The notes beneath the pieces are model-generated. The model was not told the origin of the DNA and searched no databases. It saw only the letters and a list, made by a program, of their open reading frames with translations. This document shows, one piece after another, positions 6,364-11,494 of a DNA stretch of 11,494 nt. The stretch spans positions 1-11,494 of the forward strand of contig JAFWRA010000029.1 in assembly GCA_017508895.1 (NCBI GenBank), given 5' to 3'. The position numbers and the translations under genes are program-made. Each line of letters starts with the position of its first letter. Position 1 is the first letter of the stretch. This stretch comes from Bacteroidales bacterium. Lineage in GTDB: Bacteria > Bacteroidota > Bacteroidia > Bacteroidales > F082.

Positions 6364-7647
6364 TCATCCCACTTTCACCTTCCCCGTCACCACTTCATTG
6401 ATGATGATCTGCTTCCGCTCCTGAAGAAGGGAGATTTGTTTGTTTATTACTTCTATTTCATTATCAATAGCATCAATTTGACCATCAAGATAGTTCACCA
6501 CTTTGATTTGTTCTTCTATAGGTGGCAATGCCAAATACAATCTTTTCAAGGAACTAGCATAAATGTGAACAATGATTTCGCCTTTTGATTCCTTGTAACG
6601 GTAATCCTTTGCATATTGACTATTTAAAGCATAAGACAAAAAAGTACTGTCATTGTTTTGTTGCCTAAACAAAATCACATCACCACCAATAAAAGCCTCC
6701 TCATTTCCAAGATAAACAATAGTTTTTCCAATATCTTCTTTTGTTTCTCCAGAACTAGTCATTAGGATATCACCTTTAGAAATCCTCACTGATTTTTCTG
6801 CAACTTTCTCGGAAATATGGTTTCTAACTATTGCAGTTTGAATGTTATATTTTGTGTAAATATCACCATATAGGATTGCACATTTGCCATACTCTTGCAA
6901 ATCATCTCTTGAAATGTTACCTCCTTTGGAAAATTCGCCTAACGAGCCCATCCTTCTCACTTCCCACCCCTCCGGCACCTCTCCAATCCATTCCACGCCG
7001 CTGTCCTTCATTTTCGCATTGGGGTTGAGGCCTTTGGTGACGGCGCGGTTGATGATGATTTGCTTGCGCTCGTTCAAGAGGTCGATCATCTTCTGCTGCT
7101 GGGCTATGGCGGCATCTATCTTGGCGGTTCTTTCATCAAGGTATGAAACAATGGCATCTTGTTCTTCCCTTGGTGGAATTAGCGACAAAACCTGTCCAAA
7201 ATCATCGGTGTACATACGCCATCGGGACGGAATCACACCTGTTGAATGACGGGCAAATTCAGCAAGATACAATGGTGTTTTGTACAAATAATGCAAAAAC
7301 TTTGGATTTGAATCATCATTCAATTTATAGATGCAATATGCAGGGCTGACAATCCCATTGTAATTTGACACGCCCAAGCCACCCATCCATGCAAGCATAA
7401 TATTGATGACCAAATCGTTTTCCGATACGATTTTATAACCCTTCAATGATTCGCTCCTTGAATCTCCTTTTGCAGGAGTTATCCCATCATATTGAGAAAC
7501 TGACAGCAACTCTTCATTGCCATTTTCGGAAGTGGCGAAGGACTCTTTCCAAAGGTATTTTGATTTAACAAGTCGCCAATGGCTCGGAATCTCGCCAAGC
7601 CATTTCACGCCAGTAGGTTTGTATGAGGGGTATCGGTTCATGGTCAT
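6364..7647 (-). CDS. hsdS: Type I restriction-modification specificity subunit (HsdS)
   Basis: This 427-residue protein chooses the DNA target of the methyltransferase and restriction complexes. It has the classic two half-subunits. Each begins with a similar segment (GVKWLGEIPSHW near 13-24 and GVEWIGEVPEGW near 217-228), continues into a variable target recognition domain, and ends in a long conserved helix (PPREEQDAIVSYLDERTAKI at 158-177 and PPIEEQIKVVNYLDGQIDAI at 375-394), each running to ERKQIIIN. The two recognition domains are unlike each other, so a bipartite asymmetric site is expected; the sequence recognised cannot be read from here. ATG at 7647 overlaps the upstream stop as ATGA; a second ATG two codons on (7641) is equally possible. 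The recognition-domain DNA is much more AT-rich than the helix-coding DNA (17/60 G+C at 6601-6660 against 34/60 at 7021-7080), consistent with domain exchange. Confidence 0.95.
   Translation of the reverse strand: MTMNRYPSYKPTGVKWLGEIPSHWRLVKSKYLWKESFATSENGNEELLSVSQYDGITPAKGDSRSESLKGYKIVSENDLVINIMLAWMGGLGVSNYNGIVSPAYCIYKLNDDSNPKFLHYLYKTPLYLAEFARHSTGVIPSRWRMYTDDFGQVLSLIPPREEQDAIVSYLDERTAKIDAAIAQQQKMIDLLNERKQIIINRAVTKGLNPNAKMKDSGVEWIGEVPEGWEVRRMGSLGEFSKGGNISRDDLQEYGKCAILYGDIYTKYNIQTAIVRNHISEKVAEKSVRISKGDILMTSSGETKEDIGKTIVYLGNEEAFIGGDVILFRQQNNDSTFLSYALNSQYAKDYRYKESKGEIIVHIYASSLKRLYLALPPIEEQIKVVNYLDGQIDAIDNEIEVINKQISLLQERKQIIINEVVTGKVKVG
6398..6420 (-). repeat. Direct repeat in hsdS, distal conserved helix
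   Basis: This 23-bp segment (plus strand begins ttgatgatgatctgc) encodes the ERKQIIIN end of the second HsdS helix. It matches 7049-7071 at 21 of 23 positions in the same orientation. Such repeats at the ends of the conserved helices are places where recognition domains can be gained, lost or swapped. Confidence 0.85.
7049..7071 (-). repeat. Direct repeat in hsdS, central conserved helix
   Basis: Partner of 6398-6420 (21/23 identical), coding for ERKQIIIN at the end of the central helix. Recombination between the two copies would delete the second recognition domain in frame, since the spacing of 651 bp is a multiple of three. Confidence 0.85.
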
Positions 7648-8789
7648 TCTATTTCATCGTTGTCAACCAATAGTTTGCGCATATCTTCCACATCAGGAAG
7701 CGACTTGCGCAACTTCTCATCCATATCGGCAGCGGTTTTGTATGTCGCCACACCCATGGGGCTGTTGTAGTCGCGAATGACATACTCTACAAAAGCCTTG
7801 TCGGCACTTTTGCACAGCAGAATTCCAATCGTGGGGTTCTCATGCGGCTTGCGTACTTTGTCGTCAAGCACTCGCATATAGGTTTGCAACTGTCCGATAT
7901 AACCCGACTTGAATGCTCCTTTTTTCAATTCCACAACAACCATGCAGTTCAATTCGCGATTGAAAAACAGCAAATCGGGGAACAATTCCTCTGTAAACAT
8001 CTCCAAATGATACTGGTTTCCGATGAATGCGAAATCTTTACCAAAAGTCATGATGAACTTTTTGATATTCCGCACGATGGACTGTTCCACAACTCTTTCG
8101 TCCACGTCATCAGCCTTTCCGACCTCGATTTCCTCAACATTGATGTAGTCCAGAAAATACTCGTCCTTAAACATTCCTACCGCTTTGCGGGCATCGCTCA
8201 CCGGCATTGTCTGCATAAAATTGTTGGTGGCAACGGCATCCATGCTGCCATCCTCTGCCGCCTTCAACACATCGCGCAAGTCATACTTGTCCCATTTGTG
8301 CAAAACTGTTTGATGGATGTAGAAAAGAATCTTGCCAATGTCTTTTGTCTTGTGCAGTATTTCCATGTGGTGAGAAAAACTGATGCTCAAAAAATCATCA
8401 CGGTTGATTTCGCTCGCCATCGGCGACCATTTTTGCAAGGAGAATCTGTCAATATCTATAGATGTCTTGTTTTCAGTGAGTTGCAAATCGCTCGCCGTTG
8501 GCGAGCAATTTAGATACGACGACCAAAACTCAGCAAATGTACGCATGTTACGGATGTTCTGCTCCGAAAACCCTCTCAGTCCCGGCAACTCTTTTCTCAG
8601 TTGTTCGCTGATACGGCTTATGGCTCCTGTGCCCCAAGTTCCTTTGCGTGAATTGGCTGACACATAACATCCTATGCCAAAATAGAGGGAAAGTTGCTCT
8701 CCGGTCACCAACTTTACAGCCCTGTATTGGCTTTGCAATATCGCTTGTTTGATGGTGCTTACTGCTTCATTATAGTTTTCTAATTCCAT
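7644..8789 (-). CDS. DUF1016/YhcG-family PD-(D/E)XK nuclease-domain protein
   Basis: This 381-residue protein has the two-part DUF1016 layout. The N-terminal helical part (about 1-180) contains GTGAISRISEQLRKELPGL, LRGFSEQNIRNMRTF and the family-typical SFSHHMEIL and HKWDKYDLRDVL. The C-terminal PD-(D/E)XK fold (about 230-350) has P271-D272 (ELFPDLLFFNREL) and E287-x-K289 (VVVELKKG), followed by GQLQTYM. The catalytic triad D272/E287/K289 looks intact. Relatives are often found in or beside type I restriction loci, but I know of no settled function. Candidates are an accessory nuclease or a partner of the methyltransferase complex. Its TGA overlaps the hsdS ATG (7644-7647), and it begins 32 bp after hsdM, so it is tightly built into the modification part of the operon. 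It contains two palindromic elements that encode SPTAS and SPMAS. Confidence 0.9.
   Translation of the reverse strand: MELENYNEAVSTIKQAILQSQYRAVKLVTGEQLSLYFGIGCYVSANSRKGTWGTGAISRISEQLRKELPGLRGFSEQNIRNMRTFAEFWSSYLNCSPTASDLQLTENKTSIDIDRFSLQKWSPMASEINRDDFLSISFSHHMEILHKTKDIGKILFYIHQTVLHKWDKYDLRDVLKAAEDGSMDAVATNNFMQTMPVSDARKAVGMFKDEYFLDYINVEEIEVGKADDVDERVVEQSIVRNIKKFIMTFGKDFAFIGNQYHLEMFTEELFPDLLFFNRELNCMVVVELKKGAFKSGYIGQLQTYMRVLDDKVRKPHENPTIGILLCKSADKAFVEYVIRDYNSPMGVATYKTAADMDEKLRKSLPDVEDMRKLLVDNDEIE
8412..8428. repeat. Intragenic 17-bp palindromic element, copy 1 (imperfect)
   Basis: The plus strand reads GCTCGCC-atc-GGCGACC: 7-base arms with one mismatch and a 3-base loop. It is coding, giving SPMAS (residues 122-126) of the DUF1016 protein. 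The start is 78 bp from the start of copy 2, in the same frame. Confidence 0.8.
8490..8506. repeat. Intragenic 17-bp palindromic element, copy 2 (perfect arms)
   Basis: The plus strand reads GCTCGCC-gtt-GGCGAGC: perfect 7-base arms and a 3-base loop. It encodes SPTAS (residues 96-100). Both copies lie in a segment between the conserved FSEQNIRNMRTF and SFSHHMEIL motifs. Both would form GC-rich hairpins in otherwise AT-richer DNA. Confidence 0.85.
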
Positions 8790-8821
8790 CTTGTTCTCAT
8801 TTAAAATAATTATCCATACGC

Positions 8822-11152
8822 TTACAGATTTTCAAACAATGATTGAATAAACCCTTGGCTCTGGCGGTCGAGTTCGAGGATGTCGCGCTCGTTTTCCTCA
8901 AGGGTGCGCAGCGGCGCAGGCTTGTAGAAATACTTGTTGAACGAAATCTCGCAGCCTATTTTGGTGGGCGGCAGGTTAATCCACGCATCTGCAACATAGG
9001 GCCGCACCTCACGTTGGAAATAGTCGTAGATATCCTCCTTTACAGGTATTTTCTCGGTGTCGCGCAAGTCGCTGTCAGGTTCATATTCAATGTATTGGCA
9101 CACATAACTACCTTTTTCGCCCGGGAAGAAGCCATAGTCTGACAAACGCTTTTCGTCAATGCCGATAGTATCCACGAGGCTTGCCACCTCCTTGCTGCCC
9201 ACATGGTGCCGTTTCTTAATGACAGGCTGGGCTTCGGGGTCGGTCATGCTCATGGCGCGGGCAATGGCATTGAGGGTGGTTGTCTTCACATCAAGTTTCA
9301 GTGCTTTTGCGGTCGTTGCAATCTTCTCGCTGAAAACGTTGAAATCCATATAAACCTCGGTTCCGATGGTGTGCATCAACTGTTTGGCCGTATTCATCAG
9401 GTCGCGGCGGTCTTTCCAATCTTTTGCCGAAACCAACTTGGCCAACTTCTTGTCGGTCATCTTGATTTCGTTGTCGTTCAAATACTCTTTGATGCTCGGC
9501 AGTTCAGCATCCAAACTTGTAAAGACCTTATCGCCGTAGGTTTGATAGAGCCACTTGGAGAGTTCCATCTCACCCTTGTCGTAAAGCATCTCATCAATCT
9601 TCAGCGCATTGAACTGGCTGCGAAGCCGCAATGGCCGCTCAATGGTCACATTGTAAAAGCGGAAGTCATCGCCATCGAATATTTTGGAGGCCACCTTGTT
9701 GTCGTCGCCTTCTTTCTCAACGAAATCCATATAGGTCTTGAGGATAGCGTCACGGTGCGCCGCCGTGATGGTGCAGTTGCGCGAGCCTTGGTTTTTTCTC
9801 AGTTTCTCAAAGGCTTGCGAAGCGTCAATCAGTTGCACCTTGCCCTTTCGGTTAGCGGCTTTCTTGTTGGTGAGCAACCATACGTAGGTGGTAATGCCCG
9901 TGTTGTAGAAAATGTTGTTGGGCAATTGGATAATGGCATCCACCAAGTCGTTTTCAATCAGATAGCGACGAATGTTGCTTTCGCCACTGCCCGCATCACC
10001 CGTGAAAAGCGACGAGCCGTTATGAATGGAAGCCACGCGGCTGCCTTGAGGCTGGTATTCCAACGGTTTCATCTTATCGACCTCCTCCAAAAGGAACAGC
10101 AACTGTCCGTCGGAAGTCCTCGGCGTGGAGTCGAGCACTTCAACCTCGCCGGCGAAATTGGTCAGCGGCAACTCGAAACGGTGGTCGAGCAAGGTCTTTT
10201 CGTGGTATATCTTCTCCTTGTCGGTTTTCCACGACTTGCCGTAGGGGGGATTGGTAATCATATAGCCAAACGAGAGGTCGGAAAAGCCATTGTCGGTAAT
10301 GGTGTTCCCCAAGTGCATTCCGCCAGGGTCCACACCTTTAATAATTAGGTCTGACTTGCAAATGGCGTAAGTTTCAGGGTTGATTTCCGTCCCTGACAGT
10401 TGGATGGCCGAACTCTTTACGCCGATGTCCAAAAGATATTTACGGCCTTCGGTCAGCATACCGCCAGAACCACAAGCCGGGTCGTACAAAGAGATGATTT
10501 TCGGCAAGTTGTCCTTCACTGGCTCAAAGACGAGGTGCGCCAGCAGTGAAATGGCATCGCGGGGCGTGAAGTGTTCGCCCGCTTCCTCATTGTTCTCCTC
10601 ATTGAAACGGCGCAACAGTTCCTCAAACACCGTACCCATGCCGATATTGGTCATGGCGGGAAGGATGATGCCATCGGGGTCTTTGGCTTCCTTGTCGGTA
10701 AGGTTGATGCGCGGGTCGGTAATCTTCTCGATGATGGCCAAAAGGCGATCGTTGTCGGCCAGTTTGCGGGCTTTGTTGTAGTATTCAAAGTTCTTCAGCA
10801 CATCGCGCACATTCTCACTGAAACCGTTGAGGTATTCGATGAAGTTGTCGTATAGGATGTCGTTGTTGTCCGAAGCCTGTGATTTCAGTCGGTTCAATGT
10901 CCATTTACTGGTGTTGAAATAACTCAACCCCGTGATGTCTTTCAAAACGCCTTCGTCCAAATCATCCATGCCGCTTTCCTGGATTTCCTGTTCCACCTCT
11001 TCCTTGGTAGGTTCAAGCAAGGCATCCAAACGGCGCAACACAACCATGGGCAAAATGACATCTCGGTATTGACCACGCAGAAACACATCGCGCAAGACAT
11101 CGTCGGCAATCGACCAAATGAATGAAACTATTTGATTATGTGAGGTTTCCAT
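8822..11152 (-). CDS. hsdM: Type I restriction-modification methyltransferase subunit (HsdM), long form
   Basis: This 776-residue adenine-N6 DNA methyltransferase modifies the sites chosen by HsdS. The N-terminal helical HsdM_N domain (about 8-130) includes ILPMVVLRRLDALLEPTK. The catalytic core follows: HFTPRDAI at 194-201, S-adenosylmethionine-binding motif DPACGSGGML at 224-233, and catalytic motif NPPYGKSW at 301-308. The protein is far longer than the roughly 500-530 residues of classical HsdM. The extra C-terminal region (about 510-776) contains a helical section and the tail FNKYFYKPAPLRTLEENERD, a pattern seen in other extended HsdM proteins. ATG at 11152 is about 30 bases downstream of a good promoter, and no closer alternative start is evident. 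As first gene of the operon it would be made before the restriction subunit, which protects the host. The core motifs look intact. Confidence 0.95.
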   Translation of the reverse strand: METSHNQIVSFIWSIADDVLRDVFLRGQYRDVILPMVVLRRLDALLEPTKEEVEQEIQESGMDDLDEGVLKDITGLSYFNTSKWTLNRLKSQASDNNDILYDNFIEYLNGFSENVRDVLKNFEYYNKARKLADNDRLLAIIEKITDPRINLTDKEAKDPDGIILPAMTNIGMGTVFEELLRRFNEENNEEAGEHFTPRDAISLLAHLVFEPVKDNLPKIISLYDPACGSGGMLTEGRKYLLDIGVKSSAIQLSGTEINPETYAICKSDLIIKGVDPGGMHLGNTITDNGFSDLSFGYMITNPPYGKSWKTDKEKIYHEKTLLDHRFELPLTNFAGEVEVLDSTPRTSDGQLLFLLEEVDKMKPLEYQPQGSRVASIHNGSSLFTGDAGSGESNIRRYLIENDLVDAIIQLPNNIFYNTGITTYVWLLTNKKAANRKGKVQLIDASQAFEKLRKNQGSRNCTITAAHRDAILKTYMDFVEKEGDDNKVASKIFDGDDFRFYNVTIERPLRLRSQFNALKIDEMLYDKGEMELSKWLYQTYGDKVFTSLDAELPSIKEYLNDNEIKMTDKKLAKLVSAKDWKDRRDLMNTAKQLMHTIGTEVYMDFNVFSEKIATTAKALKLDVKTTTLNAIARAMSMTDPEAQPVIKKRHHVGSKEVASLVDTIGIDEKRLSDYGFFPGEKGSYVCQYIEYEPDSDLRDTEKIPVKEDIYDYFQREVRPYVADAWINLPPTKIGCEISFNKYFYKPAPLRTLEENERDILELDRQSQGFIQSLFENL

Positions 11153-11183
11153 AGAGCAAACAATTCAAACTTGATTAACTCTA

Positions 11184-11213
11184 CAAAGATACAAACTTTT
11201 TTCTACAATCAAC
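11184..11213 (-). promoter_or_regulatory. Bacteroidota-type promoter for the hsd operon
   Basis: The minus strand reads TATCTTTG at 11191-11184, an exact fit to the TAnnTTTG -7 consensus. Upstream it has gTTG at 11213-11210 as the -33 element, with 18 bases between. This leaves a leader of about 30 bases before the hsdM ATG, without a clear Shine-Dalgarno. The surrounding 11153-11256 gap is AT-rich, as expected of a promoter region. It is the best of the three promoter candidates. Confidence 0.7.
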
Positions 11214-11256
11214 TCATGTTTGACTTAAAAAAGCCTATCACCAGCTATTATGTCAT

Positions 11257-11494
11257 CTAATACTTATATTCCACCAAAACCTCAAAGCTCCTACCTGGCA
11301 TAGCGCGCCAGATGACGTTTTGGTAGTCGGTGTTGAGCAAATTGTTGCAGCGAAGTTCGAGGCGGAACTGGTCGATTTGTTTGCCAATGGAGACGTGATG
11401 CAGGGCGTATGGGTTGAGGATGTAATACACCTCATCGGCGTAGGAAGTCTTGCGGGCGCCCGTCACCTCCAAGGTATAGCTTACATTCCAGGTC
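11257..11494 (-). CDS. TonB-dependent receptor, C-terminal beta-barrel end (5' truncated by window)
   Basis: The frame is open from the right edge to TAG at 11259-11257, giving the last 79 residues. It shows the alternating pattern of outer-membrane beta strands: NVSYTLEVTGA, then YALHHVSIGKQ, then FRLELRCNNLLNTDYQNV, and the final strand RSFEVLVEYKY ending in an aromatic residue. The NNLLNTDYQN segment is characteristic of the last strands of TonB-dependent/SusC-like receptors. The substrate cannot be judged from this end. It reads in the same direction as hsdM, with about 104 bp between. I see no strong terminator there, but the hsdM promoter lies in the gap, so the hsd genes are probably a separate unit. 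A TTG at 11472 in the frame is not a real start. Confidence 0.85.
   Translation of the reverse strand, partial: TWNVSYTLEVTGARKTSYADEVYYILNPYALHHVSIGKQIDQFRLELRCNNLLNTDYQNVIWRAMPGRSFEVLVEYKY

Noticed and set aside
6364..7647. Phase-variable, invertible hsdS locus.
   Set aside because: No second hsdS fragment, no inverted repeats shared between hsdS copies and no recombinase gene are visible in the window.
9203..10348. A 381-codon open frame on the plus strand.
   Set aside because: It lies antisense to the HsdM catalytic motifs; the real gene is on the minus strand.
11222..11256. A possible terminator after the TonB receptor (weak AGC/GCT stem followed by six Ts on the minus strand).
   Set aside because: The stem can form only about three base pairs before a mismatch, so I do not annotate it.

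Overview
The window looks like a chromosomal segment of a Bacteroidota bacterium, probably Bacteroidales; I cannot name a genus. Three putative promoters carry the Bacteroidota -7 signature TAnnTTTG, Shine-Dalgarno sequences are weak or absent, and a SusC/TonB-type receptor end and an SPFH protein flank the locus. It is densely coding, with no gene-free stretch longer than about 105 bases.

Layout. At the left edge is the 3' end of a plus-strand SPFH/prohibitin-like gene (2-223). It converges on a minus-strand gene block that fills almost everything else. In transcription order, right to left, the block is: hsdM (11152-8822), a DUF1016/YhcG-type PD-(D/E)XK nuclease gene (8789-7644), hsdS (7647-6364), a first AlbA_2/Schlafen-like ATP-binding regulator (AlbA-2, 6324-4945), a 20-codon orphan copy of the hsdR start (4902-4840), a second AlbA_2-type regulator (AlbA-1, 4792-3401) and hsdR (3411-244). 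Further right is the 3' end of a TonB-dependent receptor gene (11494-11257), which reads toward hsdM.

How it works together. HsdM, HsdS and HsdR form a complete type I restriction-modification system: adenine-N6 methyltransferase, two-domain specificity subunit, and PD-(D/E)XK nuclease plus SF2 translocase. All three subunits look intact. Three accessory genes are embedded in the operon: a nuclease-fold protein coupled to hsdS by an ATGA overlap, and two distant paralogues that combine an AlbA_2 domain, a GHKL-like ATPase core and a C-terminal winged helix. The second regulator overlaps hsdR by 11 bases. A strong -7/-33 promoter precedes hsdM, and -7-like boxes precede each AlbA gene, so the AlbA/hsdR part may be controlled separately from the modification genes.

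Most notable points. The first 20 codons of hsdR occur a second time upstream of AlbA-1, at 53/60 identity with only synonymous differences. This looks like a recombination scar from arrival of an AlbA-1/hsdR module in an older hsd operon. Both AlbA genes also carry 12-bp tandem repeats near their 3' ends, one inside the winged-helix region and one containing the stop codon. The DUF1016 gene contains two copies of a 17-bp palindrome. The hsdS target-recognition domains are AT-rich islands between GC-richer repeated helices.
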